Notes under the pieces: model-generated
The model's database searches: none
What the model was told of the DNA's origin: nothing
What the model saw: only the letters and a program-made list of their open reading frames with translations
Part shown: positions 53,982-64,000 of the stretch, in pieces
Layout of the letters: each line of letters starts with the position of its first letter
Numbering within the stretch: position 1 is the first letter of the stretch
Source of the DNA: Ornithinimicrobium sufpigmenti
GTDB taxonomy: Bacteria > Actinomycetota > Actinomycetes > Actinomycetales > Dermatophilaceae
Length of the DNA: 64,000 nt
Assembly: GCF_004322775.1 (NCBI RefSeq)
Contig: NZ_CP036403.1
Location: 2,356,001 to 2,420,000 of the forward strand
Direction of reading: 5' to 3'
Program-made: the position numbers and the translations under genes

Positions 53982-55445
53982 CTAGACGACGGGCTCGTCG
54001 GAGTAGCTCGGGGCGTTGCCGAAGATCGTGTCGCCGACGCGGTGCAGGCGCAGGGCGTTGGTGGTGCCGGAGACACCGGGGGGCGAGCCGGCGACGATGA
54101 TCACCAGGTCCCCGTGCTGGCAGCGGCCCTCGCGCAGCAGCGCGTCCTCGACCTGCAGCACCATCTGGTCGGTGTGCCAGACGAAGGGGACGAGGAAGGT
54201 CTCCACCCCCCAGGTGAGCGCCAGCTGGGACCGGGTGTCCTGCTCGGTGGTGAACGCGAGCATCGGGGTGCGGGGCCGGACGCGAGCCATCCGGCGCGCG
54301 GTGTCACCGCTCTGGGTGAAGGTCACCAGGTACTTGACGCCGTGGTTGTCCAGGGCGTCGGCGAGGGTGATCGCGGCCCGGGTGACCGCACCGCCGGGGG
54401 TGCGCGGCACGGTCCGGATGGGGGCGATGCGGTGCAGCCCGTGGTCCTCGGTGGACGCGATGATGTCCGCCATCGTGCTCACCGCCCGGATGGGGTAGGC
54501 GCCGACCGAGGTCTCGCCGGAGAGCATGATCGCGTCGGCGCCGTCGAGCACCGCGTTCGCGCAGTCGGAGGCCTCGGCCCGGGTGGGCCGCGGGTTCTCG
54601 ATCATCGACTCCAGCACCTGGGTCGCCACGATCACCGGCTTGGCCCGCTCGCGGCTGAGCTGGATGGCGTCCTTCTGCACCAGCGGCACCTGCTCCAGCG
54701 GCAGCTCGACGCCGAGGTCACCGCGGGCGACCATGATGCCGTCGAAGGCGTCGACGATCTCCTCGAGGTTCTGCACCGCCTGCGGCTTCTCGATCTTGGC
54801 GATGACCGGGACGCGTCGGCCCTCCTCGTCCATGATCCGGTGCACGTCCTCGATGTCCTCGGCGGAGCGGACGAACGACAGGGCGATGATGTCGACGCCG
54901 GTGCGCAGGGCCCAGCGCAGGTCCTCGATGTCCTTCTCCGACATGGCCGGGACGCTGACCAGGGCACCGGGCAGGTTGATGCCCTTGTTGTTGGAGACGA
55001 CGCCTCCGGTGACGACCTCGCTGACGACGTCGGTCTCGGTCACCTCCACCGCCCGCAGCATCACCTTGCCGTCGTCGATGAGCAGGGGGTCGCCGACGGC
55101 GACGTCGCCGGGCAGGCCGCCGTAGGTGGTGCCGACGCTGCCCTGGTCGCCGGTCACCGCACGCGTGGTGATGGTGAAGGCGTCACCGGTCGCGAGGGTG
55201 ACCGGTCCGCTGGCGAAGGTGCCGGTGCGGATCTTGGGGCCCTGCAGGTCGGCCAGCACCGCGACCGCGTGCCCCTCGGCGTCGCTGGCCTGCCGCACCC
55301 TGAGGTAGCGCTCGTGGTGCTCCTCGTGGCTGCCGTGCGAGAGGTTGAGCCGGGCCACATCCATCCCGGCGTGGACGAGCGCTTCGATCTGCTCGTAGGA
55401 GTCGGTGGCTGGTCCCAGGGTGCAGACGATCTTGGCTCGACGCAT
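53982..55445 (-). CDS. pyk: Pyruvate kinase
   Basis: Last step of glycolysis. It has 487 residues. [18 protein letters not shown] starts the protein, [15 protein letters not shown] is the catalytic-loop region, [15 protein letters not shown] holds the active-site lysine, [14 protein letters not shown] binds divalent metal, and [22 protein letters not shown] is the signature. The ATG lies 6 bases after TAGGCT (55457-55452), so it is probably leaderless. It is between the trp operon and tRNA-Leu. Confidence 0.98.
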   Translation of the reverse strand: MRRAKIVCTLGPATDSYEQIEALVHAGMDVARLNLSHGSHEEHHERYLRVRQASDAEGHAVAVLADLQGPKIRTGTFASGPVTLATGDAFTITTRAVTGDQGSVGTTYGGLPGDVAVGDPLLIDDGKVMLRAVEVTETDVVSEVVTGGVVSNNKGINLPGALVSVPAMSEKDIEDLRWALRTGVDIIALSFVRSAEDIEDVHRIMDEEGRRVPVIAKIEKPQAVQNLEEIVDAFDGIMVARGDLGVELPLEQVPLVQKDAIQLSRERAKPVIVATQVLESMIENPRPTRAEASDCANAVLDGADAIMLSGETSVGAYPIRAVSTMADIIASTEDHGLHRIAPIRTVPRTPGGAVTRAAITLADALDNHGVKYLVTFTQSGDTARRMARVRPRTPMLAFTTEQDTRSQLALTWGVETFLVPFVWHTDQMVLQVEDALLREGRCQHGDLVIIVAGSPPGVSGTTNALRLHRVGDTIFGNAPSYSDEPVV

Positions 55446-55451
55446 GGTCCC

Positions 55452-55457
55452 AGCCTA
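55452..55457 (-). promoter_or_regulatory. -10 box of a probable leaderless pyk promoter
   Basis: TAGGCT, 6 bases before the pyk ATG on the minus strand. Same hexamer as polA and trpC. Confidence 0.55.
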
Positions 55458-55519
55458 GTCCTGCGGACCGCCTGAGGTTGACCGGCTCGCGGCGACCCGT
55501 CAGGGTCTCCCCGCCCGGG

Positions 55520-56251
55520 TCAGGAGTGTGCGGCGATGACCTCGTCGAGGGTGAGGCTGTTCTCCATCAGTCCCTGCATCTGCTCGTCGGTGATCTGGGT
55601 ACCGTCGACGAACAGGCGGGGGGTCCCGCTGACCCCGTCCTGGTTGGCCCGCTCCTGCATGGCGTGCACATAGTCCTCGTACGTCAGGTCCTGCACGCAG
55701 CTGGTGAAGGTCTCCAGGTCGTCGTCGCCGATGCCGGCCGCCCCGGCGAAGGAGACCAGCTGCTCGTCGCTCCACCCGGCCCCCTGCTCGGCGGGACGGT
55801 TGAGGTAGACCTGCCGGTAGTAGGGCAGGAAGGCGTCCTGGTCGTCGGCGCACAGCGCGGCGTTGGCTGCGCGCACGGAGTTCTCACCGGGAAGGCGCCC
55901 GTCCAGGAAGGACATCAGCGTGATGGTGAGATGGGCGTCGCCGGCGTCCACCTTCTCCTGGACCGACTCACCGATCGCGTCCTCCAGCACCCCGCACCAC
56001 GGGCACTGGAAGTCACCGTAGATGTGCAGCTGCGGCACGTCCGCGTCCGGTCCGGGGCCCAGGCTGACCCCGCCACCCTCCGCCAGCGCGTGGGCCGAGC
56101 CCTCCGCCGACAGGTCGGCCCCGTCGCGGGTCACGGCCCACACCAGGCCGGCGATGAGCGCGAGCACCAGCACCACGACGGCGCCGATGAGAACGCCGGA
56201 GGGCCCCTTGGTGGGGACCGGCTTGACCTGGGGTGCGGGCGGACGGGGCAT
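55520..56251 (-). CDS. DsbA-like thioredoxin-fold protein, membrane anchored
   Basis: A 243-residue Thioredoxin_4/DsbA-type disulfide exchanger. An N-terminal membrane helix (about residues 19-41, VLIGAVVVLVLALIAGLVWAV) anchors the catalytic domain outside. The active site is IYGDFQCPWCGVLED (CPWC). The cis-Pro loop GVSGTPRLFVDG follows near residue 205. Two more cysteines (ALCADD, FTSCVQD) may form a structural bond. It is 7 bases downstream of the MauE-like gene, itself coupled to trpA, so the two redox proteins are co-made. Confidence 0.9.
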   Translation of the reverse strand: MPRPPAPQVKPVPTKGPSGVLIGAVVVLVLALIAGLVWAVTRDGADLSAEGSAHALAEGGGVSLGPGPDADVPQLHIYGDFQCPWCGVLEDAIGESVQEKVDAGDAHLTITLMSFLDGRLPGENSVRAANAALCADDQDAFLPYYRQVYLNRPAEQGAGWSDEQLVSFAGAAGIGDDDLETFTSCVQDLTYEDYVHAMQERANQDGVSGTPRLFVDGTQITDEQMQGLMENSLTLDEVIAAHS

Positions 56252-56258
56252 GCGAGTC

Positions 56259-56837
56259 TCAGCGACCTTTCGTGATCAGGGTGTCGAGGGCGAGCGGGGT
56301 GCGCGGGCGGACCACCAGCCAGGCCGCCATGGCCAGGAAGAGCAGGTCGCGCAGGATGTCCAGCAGGTAGGTGGTCTCCCCCGGCTCCACCGGTCCGCCG
56401 CTGCCGAAGCAGCCGCAGTCGATGGTCAGGCCCCGGGCCCAAGCCGAGGCGATCCCGGCGATGAAGACGATCATGAGCAGACCACCCGCGGCGGCTGCCG
56501 CGCGGGTGAACAGGCCCAGCACCAGCAGCACGCCGAGCACGATCTCCACGACCGGCAGCATGGTGCCGATGAAGCGGGCCGTCCCGTAGTCGAACAGCTC
56601 GTAGGCCATGACGTTCTGGACGGAGCCGGTGACGTCCATCAGCTTGGGCAGGCCGGCGGCGATCAGCACCACCCCGAGGCCGACGCGGGCCAGCAGGCCG
56701 GCCATGGTGACCCAACCGACCTTGCCCAGCTTGCCGACCATGCCGGAGCGGCTCCGGTATGCAGCCTCCCCGCCACCCCTGACCGGCTCGGCTCCGGCGT
56801 CCGCCGGGTCGGTGCGCAGGTCGGCGTCGTGGGTCAC
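56259..56837 (-). CDS. MauE/DoxX-like redox-associated membrane protein
   Basis: A 192-residue protein with four membrane helices (VTMAGLLARVGLGVVLIAAG, FIGTMLPVVEIVLGVLLVLG, AAGGLLMIVFIAGIASAW, LLDILRDLLFLAMAAWLVV). The motif LTIDCGCFGSGG near residue 138, with two cysteines (CGC), is typical of MauE-type members. MauE helps form disulfides in methylamine dehydrogenase maturation. The GTG at 56837 overlaps the trpA stop. Next to a CPWC protein, a role as the membrane electron acceptor of DsbA (like DsbB/VKOR) is a reasonable inference. Confidence 0.87.
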   Translation of the reverse strand: MTHDADLRTDPADAGAEPVRGGGEAAYRSRSGMVGKLGKVGWVTMAGLLARVGLGVVLIAAGLPKLMDVTGSVQNVMAYELFDYGTARFIGTMLPVVEIVLGVLLVLGLFTRAAAAAGGLLMIVFIAGIASAWARGLTIDCGCFGSGGPVEPGETTYLLDILRDLLFLAMAAWLVVRPRTPLALDTLITKGR

Positions 56838-57615
56838 CGGCCGCGCACCCCTTCGGCGAGCTCCTGGGTGAGGGTCCGGAGGGCGTCGAGGCGCGGGTCC
56901 TGCCCGATCGCCCGGACGAGGGCGGAGCCGACGATGACGCCGTCGGCATAGGCAGCGATCTGCGCCGCCTGGGCCCCCGTGCTCACGCCGAGGCCGACGC
57001 ACAGCGGCAGGTCGGTGACGGCGCGGGTGCGTTCCACCAGCCGGACGGCGCCCTCGCCGACCTCGTCCCGGGCGCCGGTGACGCCCATCGTGGAGGCGAC
57101 GTAGACGAAGCCGCGGCAGGCCTGGACGGTCATCGCCAGCCGTTCGTCGGTGGAGCTGGGGGCGACCAGGAAGATCGGGGCAAGGTCGTGCTGCGTGGCG
57201 GCGTCCCGCCACGCCGAGGCCTCGTCCGGGATGAGGTCGGGCGTGATGAGGCCTGCGCCACCGGCCTCGGCCAGGTCGGCGGCGAACCGTGCGGGGCCGT
57301 GACGCAGGACCGGGTTCCAGTAGGACATGACGACGGGCACCGCACCGGCTTCGTGCACGGCTCGCACCACGTCGAGCACCTGGTGGAAGCGGAAGCCGCC
57401 GGCCAGGGCCTGCGCGGCGGCCTGCTCGATGACGGGTCCGTCCATGAGGGGGTCGGTGTAGGGGACGCCGACCTCGACGATGTCGGCGCCGCTCTCGGCG
57501 ACCGCCCGGACCGCAGCGAGGGAGCCGTCGAGGTCGGGGTAGCCGGCCGGGAGGTAGGCGACCAGCGCGGCGCGGTCCTCCTCGCGGCACCGGGCGAAGA
57601 CTGCGTCCAGGGCGT

Positions 57616-57619
<4 letters not shown>
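56834..57619 (-). CDS. trpA: Tryptophan synthase alpha subunit
   Basis: Splits indole-3-glycerol phosphate to indole for TrpB. It has 261 residues. [12 protein letters not shown] (with [15 protein letters not shown], containing a catalytic Asp region) and [14 protein letters not shown] are clear; the usual PxSDP is PYTDP here, and the catalytic Glu region is [18 protein letters not shown] and [12 protein letters not shown] end the barrel. GTG overlaps the trpB stop, and the TGA overlaps the MauE-like start. Confidence 0.97.
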
Positions 57620-58889
<1,270 letters not shown>

Positions 58890-58893
<4 letters not shown>

Positions 58894-59726
58894 CGCTCAC
58901 CCCCGCGGGTCCCGGCGTGCTGGCCGCGGACCGCCGGGTGGGCGCCGGCCGCCACCAGCTCGGCCACCGCGTCGCGGGGTGAGCTGCCGGTGACCAGGGC
59001 CTCGCCGACGAGGACCGCCCCAGCGCCGGCCTCGGCTGCCGCCATGACGTCCAGAGGGCCGCGGATGCCGGACTCGGCGACCGCGACCCGACCGGCCGGG
59101 ATGCCGGGCGCCAGCCGCCCGAAGGTGTCCCGGTCCACCTCCAGCGTGCGCAGGTCGCGGTTGTTCACGCCGACGATGCGGGCGCCGGCGTCGAGGGCGC
59201 GACCCAGCTCCTCCTCGTCGTGCACCTCGACCAGGGCGTGCATGCCCAGCGACTCCACCCGCTCCAGCAGGCCCTGGAGGACCTCTTGGGGCAGGGCCGC
59301 GACGATGAGCAGGACCAGGTCTGCCCCGTGCGCCCGGGCCTCCCACACCTGGTAGGGGTCGACGACGAAGTCCTTGCGCAGGACGGGGACGTCCACCCGC
59401 GCCCGAACCGCATCGAGGTCGGCGAGGGAGCCGCCGAACCGACGCTGCTCGGTGAGGACGCTGATGACGCTGGCCCCTCCGGCGGCATAGTCGGCCGCCA
59501 GGGCCGCGGGGTCGGCGATGGCCGCGAGAGCGCCCTTGGAGGGGCTGCTGCGCTTCACCTCGGCGATGATGTGGACCCCCCGGCGCTCGGTGAGCGCTGC
59601 GAGGGCGTCCCGGGGGGAGGGCGCGGCGGCCGCGCTCTCCTGCACCTGGGTCAGGGGGCGGTCGGCACGGCGTACGGCAAGGTCCTCGCGGACTCCGTCG
59701 ATGATCTGATCCAGCACGGTGGGCAC
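58890..59726 (-). CDS. trpC: Indole-3-glycerol phosphate synthase
   Basis: Closes the indole ring in tryptophan synthesis. It has 278 residues. [15 protein letters not shown] holds the catalytic Glu-Lys region, with [33 protein letters not shown] and [11 protein letters not shown]. The GTG lies 6 bases after TAGGCT (59738-59733) with no ribosome site, so trpCBA probably has its own leaderless promoter. trpE and trpD are not in the window. Confidence 0.97.
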
Positions 59727-59732
59727 CCCACC

Positions 59733-59738
59733 AGCCTA
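59733..59738 (-). promoter_or_regulatory. -10 box of a probable leaderless trpC promoter
   Basis: TAGGCT, 6 bases before the trpC GTG on the minus strand. Same hexamer as at polA and pyk. Confidence 0.55.
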
Positions 59739-59781
59739 AGCCGTCGCGGGGCCGACCCGTGCCGGCCCCACCGGTGGTGGG

Positions 59782-59997
59782 TCAGCCGTCGTGCTGCGCG
59801 ACCCTCGACGCGCCGCCGAACCCGGCCCGCTCCATGCCGTACCAGGCCAGCGCACCGACGACGCCCAGACCGAGACCGACGTAGAGCAGCACGTCGGGGC
59901 CGGCGAAGACGCCCCAGCAGCCGACGACCGCGCCGATCAGCATGATCGTGACGCCGACCCAGGCTGCGGTGCTGTGGCCGTGGTTGTCTTCGTGCAT
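59782..59997 (-). CDS. Small membrane protein upstream of trpC (HGxxxAAW, DUF6704-like)
   Basis: A 71-residue protein with two membrane helices (WVGVTIMLIGAVVGCWGVF, LLYVGLGLGVVGALAWYGM) after the motif HGHSTAAWVGVTIML. Proteins with this motif are commonly found just upstream of trpC in actinobacteria; function unknown. The ATG at 59997 has AAGGAG 9 bases ahead. An ATG at 60069 would add 24 hydrophilic residues and has weaker support; that stretch could alternatively be a leader. Confidence 0.8.
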   Translation of the reverse strand: MHEDNHGHSTAAWVGVTIMLIGAVVGCWGVFAGPDVLLYVGLGLGVVGALAWYGMERAGFGGASRVAQHDG

Positions 59998-60032
59998 GGG
60001 GTGGTGCTCCTTGGTGCAGGTCCCGGCTGCCG

Positions 60033-60049
60033 GTCGGCTCGTCGCCGAC
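60033..60049. promoter_or_regulatory. Small hairpin in the leader of the trp-linked gene
   Basis: GTCGGC and GCCGAC pair around five bases, 36 bases before the ATG at 59997. A weak -10 (CAGAAT, 60090-60085) lies upstream. No tryptophan-codon leader is present, so classic attenuation is not supported. Confidence 0.35.
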
Positions 60050-60135
60050 GGGTCCAGGTCGATGGTCATGGACGATGCGGCCTCATTCTGCCAGCCCCGG
60101 GGCCGGATCGCCCCGACCGGCCGTCGCCGCGCCGG

Positions 60136-61938
60136 TCAGCCGGTCCGCTGGGCCGCCCAGGAGGCGTGCATCCGTGCGTAGACACCGCCCTGCCCGACCA
60201 GGTCGCGGTGGTGCCCGACCTCGACGATCCGGCCCTGGTCGACCACGACCACCACGTCGGCCGCCTCCGCGGTCGAGAGCCGGTGGGCGATGGCGACCGA
60301 GGTGCGCCCGGTCGTCAGGCCTTCCAGCGCACGCTGGACCCTGACCTCGGTCGAGGGGTCCACGGCGCTGGTCGCCTCGTCGAGGACGAGCAGGTCGGGG
60401 TCGGCAAGGTAGGCCCGGGCGATCGCGACGAGCTGCCGTTCCCCCGCCGACAGGGACTCCCCACGCTGACCCACCCGGGTGTCCAGGCCGTGCGGGAGCC
60501 CGGCCACCCAGGCGTCCAGACCCAGCTCGGTCACGGCGAGGTCGATGTCCTCGTCGCTGGCCTCGGGCTTGCCGAAGCGGATGTTCTCGCGCAGGTTCTG
60601 GTCGAAGAGGAACCCCTCCTGCGGGACGAGGACGACCCGCCGGCGGAGCGTGGAGAACGGGATCCGTCGCAGGTCGGTGCCGTCCAGCAGCACGCGGCCG
60701 CCCGCGGGGTCCATCAGGCGGGTCAGCAGCTTGGCCATCGTGGTCTTGCCCGACCCGGTCTCCCCCACGATCGCCACCCTGGTATGCGGCTCGATGCGCA
60801 GGTTGACGTCGCGCAGCACCGGCTCCCCGCCGGGGTAGGCGTACCAGACGTCCTCGAAGTCCACGGTGATCGGACCCCGCTCCTGCACGACCCCGTCCTC
60901 GCCAGGGTCGGAGACGTCGGCCGCGGTGTCGACGACACCGATGACGCGGCGCCAGCCGGCGACCGCGTTCTGCAGCTCGTTGAGGATCTCGGTCGCCATC
61001 AGCACCGGCTGGGTGAACAGGTTCACCAGGAAGAGGAAGGCCAGCAGCTGCCCGAGGGTCAGGTGTCCGCGGGCGGCGAGCACGGTCCCGACCACGAGCA
61101 CGACGGCGGTGGTGATCCCGGCGAAGGTCTGGCCGGAGACGAAGGCGAGGACCGAGCGGATCTGGGCCCGGATCGCGGACTGCCGGTGGGCCTCGATGGA
61201 CCGGTCGATGCGCTCGGCGGTGCGCTCCTCGACCCCGTAGGCGCGGATGGTGGTGGCGCCGACGATGGACTCGCTGACCGCACCCAGCATGTCGCCGACC
61301 CGGGTCCGGACCAGGCCGTAGGCCCGGCCCAGCACCGGCTGGAGGTAGCGGACCAGGACGATGAGCGGCAGCAGGCACAGGTAGGCCACGAGCGCCAGGG
61401 CCGGGCTGTAGATGAGCATGAGGATGGTCGCCAGGACGATCTGCGCGGTGCTGATGAGCAGCATCAGCCCGCCGAACTGCACGAACATCGAGATCGTGTC
61501 CACGTCGCTGGTGACGCGGGAGACCAGGGCGCCGCGCCGCTCGGTGCTCTGGGTCAGCACCGACAGGTCGTGGATGTGCCGGAACGCCTTGAGCCGCAGG
61601 GTGGCCAGGCCCGACTCGGCCGCGGTGAAGAGCCGGACGTTCACGGCATACTGCGCCACCGAGGTGATCGCGACCACCCCGGCCGCCAGGAAGATCGCGC
61701 GCAGGACGTAGCCGACGTCGACGCCGCCCTCGGCCAGGATGCCGTTGTCGGTCGTCTGCTGGACGACGAACGGGATGACCACGCGGCCCAGGGTGGCCAC
61801 GACCGCGATCAGCGCGGTGACCAGCAGCCCCTTGCGGAGCTCCGGCGAGAGCTGCAGGCCCCGCTTGAGGGTGTCCAGGGTGCCGAGGTCGCTCTGCGCC
61901 TCGATCCGGCTGCCGCCGGAGCTCGCCGGGGTGCTCAT
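60136..61938 (-). CDS. ABC exporter half-transporter, canonical ATPase subunit
   Basis: A 600-residue type IV ABC exporter subunit: six membrane helices (about 40-330) then the ATPase. Walker A is IVGETGSGKTTMAKLL, the signature is LSAGERQLVAIARAY (second Gly changed to Ala), Walker B LLVLDEATSAVD keeps the catalytic Glu and the switch His is in VAIAHRLSTA. The ATG overlaps the stop of the partner gene (ATGA). The partner's ATPase is degenerate, so the two form an asymmetric heterodimer of the TM287/288 or BmrCD kind. Substrate unknown; multidrug or lipid export is typical. Confidence 0.93.
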   Translation of the reverse strand: MSTPASSGGSRIEAQSDLGTLDTLKRGLQLSPELRKGLLVTALIAVVATLGRVVIPFVVQQTTDNGILAEGGVDVGYVLRAIFLAAGVVAITSVAQYAVNVRLFTAAESGLATLRLKAFRHIHDLSVLTQSTERRGALVSRVTSDVDTISMFVQFGGLMLLISTAQIVLATILMLIYSPALALVAYLCLLPLIVLVRYLQPVLGRAYGLVRTRVGDMLGAVSESIVGATTIRAYGVEERTAERIDRSIEAHRQSAIRAQIRSVLAFVSGQTFAGITTAVVLVVGTVLAARGHLTLGQLLAFLFLVNLFTQPVLMATEILNELQNAVAGWRRVIGVVDTAADVSDPGEDGVVQERGPITVDFEDVWYAYPGGEPVLRDVNLRIEPHTRVAIVGETGSGKTTMAKLLTRLMDPAGGRVLLDGTDLRRIPFSTLRRRVVLVPQEGFLFDQNLRENIRFGKPEASDEDIDLAVTELGLDAWVAGLPHGLDTRVGQRGESLSAGERQLVAIARAYLADPDLLVLDEATSAVDPSTEVRVQRALEGLTTGRTSVAIAHRLSTAEAADVVVVVDQGRIVEVGHHRDLVGQGGVYARMHASWAAQRTG

Positions 61939-63767
61939 GCGGTCTCCTCCTGCTCGGCCACGGCGGCGCGCTCGGCGGCCTCCCGGGCGTAGGCGTGCAC
62001 CAGGTCGGCATACCCCTGGCACCGCGCGAGCAGCTCCGGGTGGGGTCCGCGGTCGACGACGCGGCCGTGCTCGACGTAGACGACCTGGTCGGCGAGGGTG
62101 ATGGTGGCCATCCGGTAGGCGACGACCAGGACGGTCATGCCCGCGCGGGCCTCCCGCAGACCCGCCAGGATGGCCTGCTCGACGGAGGGGTCGACCGCGC
62201 TGGTGGCGTCGTCCAGGACGAGCAGGCGGGGGCGGCGCCACACGGCTCGGGCCAGCGCGATCCGCTGCCGCTGACCACCGGACAGGCTGCCGCCCCGCTC
62301 GCCGATGACCGTGTCCAGGCCGTCCGGCAGCTCGCGGACGAAGCCCTCGGCCTGGGCGATGCGCAGCGCCTCCCACACCGACTCGTCGCTCGCGTCCTCC
62401 CCCAGGGTGACGTTGCCGCGGACGCTGTCGTCGAACATGAACGTCTGCTGCGCGACCAGGGTGGCCACCGCCGGGATCTCGCCCAGCTGCAGCCGGCGGG
62501 CGTCGAGGCCGTCGATCTCCACCCGCCCGGTGTCCGGGTCGACCAGGCGCAGGGCCAGGTTGGTCAGGGTGGTCTTGCCCGACCCGGTCGGGCCGACGAG
62601 GGCGGTGGTGCTGCCCTCGGGGATCTCCAGCGTGACGCCGGTGATCGTCGGCTGGTCCTCGCCCGGGTGGGCGTAGACCACGTCCTCCAGCTCCGAGCTG
62701 GCCGGGCCGCCCCGGTCCGCGAACGTGTCCGGGCCGTAGCGCATGCTCCCCTCGGCCTGCAGGACGTGCTGCACCCGGTCGTAGCCCACGACCGAGCGCG
62801 GGAGCTCCGCCAGCACCCAGCCCAGGGAGCGCACCGGGAAGGCGAGGATCGAGAACAGGTAGGCCATCTGCACCACGTCGGCCGCGCCCAGCTCGCTGCG
62901 GGAGACCTGCCAGGTCCCCACGCCGAGCACGGCCAGGGTCCCCAGCGTCGGGATGGCCTCGATGACCGGTTCGAAGACCCCCCGGGTACGACCCACCTGG
63001 ATCAGCGCGTCACGCAGCTCGTGGGTCTGGGTCCGGAAGCGCTCGGTCTCCTCCTCCTCGCGGCCCATCGACTTCACGACCAGGCCGGCCTCGAAGGACT
63101 CGTGGGCGACCTCGGCCACCTCGGCGCGCAGCTGCTGGGCACGGGTGATCCGGGGCGACATGAAGCGCTGGAAGACGACGTTGGCCGCGAACAGTCCGGG
63201 GAAGACCAGCAGGCCGATGAAGGCCAGGAACGGGTCGACCAGCACCATCATCGTGCCGGCGATGAAGAGCATGAACACCACACCGATGGCCATGGGCAGC
63301 GGGTTGAAGACCTGCCAGGTGGCCTCGACGTCGGCGTGCGCGTTCGACAGCAGCTGGCCCGAGGGGTGGGCGTGGTGCCAGGACAGGGGCAGCCGCAGGT
63401 ACTGCCGGGTGACGTCCCTGCGGTACCGGGCCTGCAGGTTGAAGCCGGCGACGGTGGCGAAGACGCGCCGCAGGATGACGCCGATGACGTTGACCACGAG
63501 CACGGCGACCAGCACGCCGAAGACCGTCCACATCGCGGCGGCCTCGACCCGGCGCTGGAGCACGGCGGGCTCGATGTACTGGTCCGTCACGTAGCCGATG
63601 GCCCACGCCGTGCCCACCGTCGCCGAGGCCCACAGCACCGACCCGATCACCGCCACGATGGTGGGGCGCGGCTCGGTCTTCATGCCGCCCCAGATCACCC
63701 GCAGCCCCCGCCGGAGCACCGCACGAGTCGCGACGGGGCGGGGCACCGGTTGGCTGGCGGTGGACAT
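61935..63767 (-). CDS. ABC exporter half-transporter, degenerate ATPase subunit
   Basis: A 610-residue partner subunit with six membrane helices and an ATPase. Walker A VGPTGSGKTTLTNLAL and signature LSGGQRQRIALARAV are intact, but Walker B reads LLVLDDATSAVD (catalytic Glu replaced by Asp) and the switch His is Tyr (VVAYRMATI). These two changes place it as the degenerate-site half of an asymmetric exporter. GGAGG lies about 9 bases before the ATG. It is upstream of and coupled to the canonical half. Confidence 0.93.
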   Translation of the reverse strand: MSTASQPVPRPVATRAVLRRGLRVIWGGMKTEPRPTIVAVIGSVLWASATVGTAWAIGYVTDQYIEPAVLQRRVEAAAMWTVFGVLVAVLVVNVIGVILRRVFATVAGFNLQARYRRDVTRQYLRLPLSWHHAHPSGQLLSNAHADVEATWQVFNPLPMAIGVVFMLFIAGTMMVLVDPFLAFIGLLVFPGLFAANVVFQRFMSPRITRAQQLRAEVAEVAHESFEAGLVVKSMGREEEETERFRTQTHELRDALIQVGRTRGVFEPVIEAIPTLGTLAVLGVGTWQVSRSELGAADVVQMAYLFSILAFPVRSLGWVLAELPRSVVGYDRVQHVLQAEGSMRYGPDTFADRGGPASSELEDVVYAHPGEDQPTITGVTLEIPEGSTTALVGPTGSGKTTLTNLALRLVDPDTGRVEIDGLDARRLQLGEIPAVATLVAQQTFMFDDSVRGNVTLGEDASDESVWEALRIAQAEGFVRELPDGLDTVIGERGGSLSGGQRQRIALARAVWRRPRLLVLDDATSAVDPSVEQAILAGLREARAGMTVLVVAYRMATITLADQVVYVEHGRVVDRGPHPELLARCQGYADLVHAYAREAAERAAVAEQEETA

Positions 63768-64000
63768 CGTGAGGAGACCTCCGGGGGGCTGGGGGCATGC
63801 GAGAGCCCCACAACCGTCGGCACGCTCCGAAGGCGGGGGCGTCGCTCATTGTCGCACGTCATCCGGGTTGCGGACGCCGGGGGCGACCGGCAGTGCCTGC
63901 CGACGACGGCCCGGTGCGCTCGTCGAGATCATCCGGTCGGTCACGTCGTCCCGTTCGGGCCTGTTGATCGACTGGGATCGGCTGGGATCGGCTGGGGTCG
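63768..64000. other. Right-edge intergenic region
   Basis: No gene is supported. It should hold the exporter promoter; GACAAT (63853-63848, minus strand) is a possible -10 without a clear -35. It ends in a 10-base tandem repeat that runs to the window edge. Confidence 0.4.
63971..64000. repeat. 10-base tandem repeat at the right edge
   Basis: Three units of GCTGGGATCG (first with A for G, last with G for A) end the window and may continue beyond it. Confidence 0.7.

Overview
The window is chromosomal DNA of a very GC-rich actinobacterium, about 72% GC by eye. It has GTG and ATG starts, many 4-base GTGA/ATGA overlaps, actinobacterial genes (rbpA, whiA, opcA, an ANTAR regulator, gluconeogenesis factor next to rapZ) and two-base-apart or overlapping operons. 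Gene order resembles the Rv1420-Rv1638 stretch of Mycobacterium tuberculosis. Protein flavour and order point to Micrococcales, perhaps Intrasporangiaceae/Ornithinimicrobiaceae; that family-level call is inference. Essentially everything is core metabolism, repair or translation. I see no prophage, insertion sequence, CRISPR array or defence island.

Layout, left to right. 1-2.1 kb: sufB (cut by the left edge) behind its Fe-S regulator sufR, with a 17-bp operator-like palindrome at the sufR start. 2.1-4.6 kb: an ABC-2 exporter pair divergent from an anchored alpha/beta hydrolase. 4.6-6.6 kb: ctaB-ctaA for heme A. 6.8-14.5 kb: tkt-tal-pgi-zwf-opcA, pentose phosphate pathway with overlapping genes. 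14.6-18.6 kb: gap-pgk-tpiA, then a terminator, secG and rbpA. 18.9-27.3 kb: uvrA-Rieske-uvrC-rapZ-yvcK-whiA. 27.6-33.7 kb: gltBD, followed by a metallo-hydrolase and an EamA exporter. 35.4-41.7 kb: uvrB, aminopeptidase N and rpsA. 42-48.6 kb: a methyltransferase and a branched-chain amino-acid ABC importer, with its binding protein convergent. 48.8-53.7 kb: polA (with an apparent frameshift), a thioesterase, a DUF554 protein and a PdtaR-like ANTAR regulator. 53.8-55.4 kb: tRNA-Leu(CAA) and pyk. 55.5-60 kb: trpC-trpB-trpA followed by a MauE/DoxX membrane protein and a DsbA-like protein. 60.1-63.8 kb: a heterodimeric ABC exporter.

How the genes work together. Lower glycolysis (gap, pgk, tpiA, pyk) and the oxidative and non-oxidative pentose phosphate pathway (tkt, tal, pgi, zwf, opcA) sit in one region. 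Nucleotide excision repair is nearly complete (uvrA, uvrB, uvrC, plus polA for gap filling). GltBD and trpCBA cover nitrogen assimilation and tryptophan synthesis.

I did not find a convincing undescribed multi-gene system. The most interesting signals are: (1) a dispersed octamer, GGTATGCC/GGCATACC, that recurs across genes in different reading frames and brings in rare codons; (2) a set of about ten genes whose start codon lies 6-8 bases after a TANNNT -10 box with no Shine-Dalgarno, three sharing TAGGCT; (3) a MauE-like/DsbA-like redox pair translationally coupled to trpA; (4) a LivH permease with an extra N-terminal extracytoplasmic domain; (5) a one-base polA frameshift in a C run, which may be a sequencing error.
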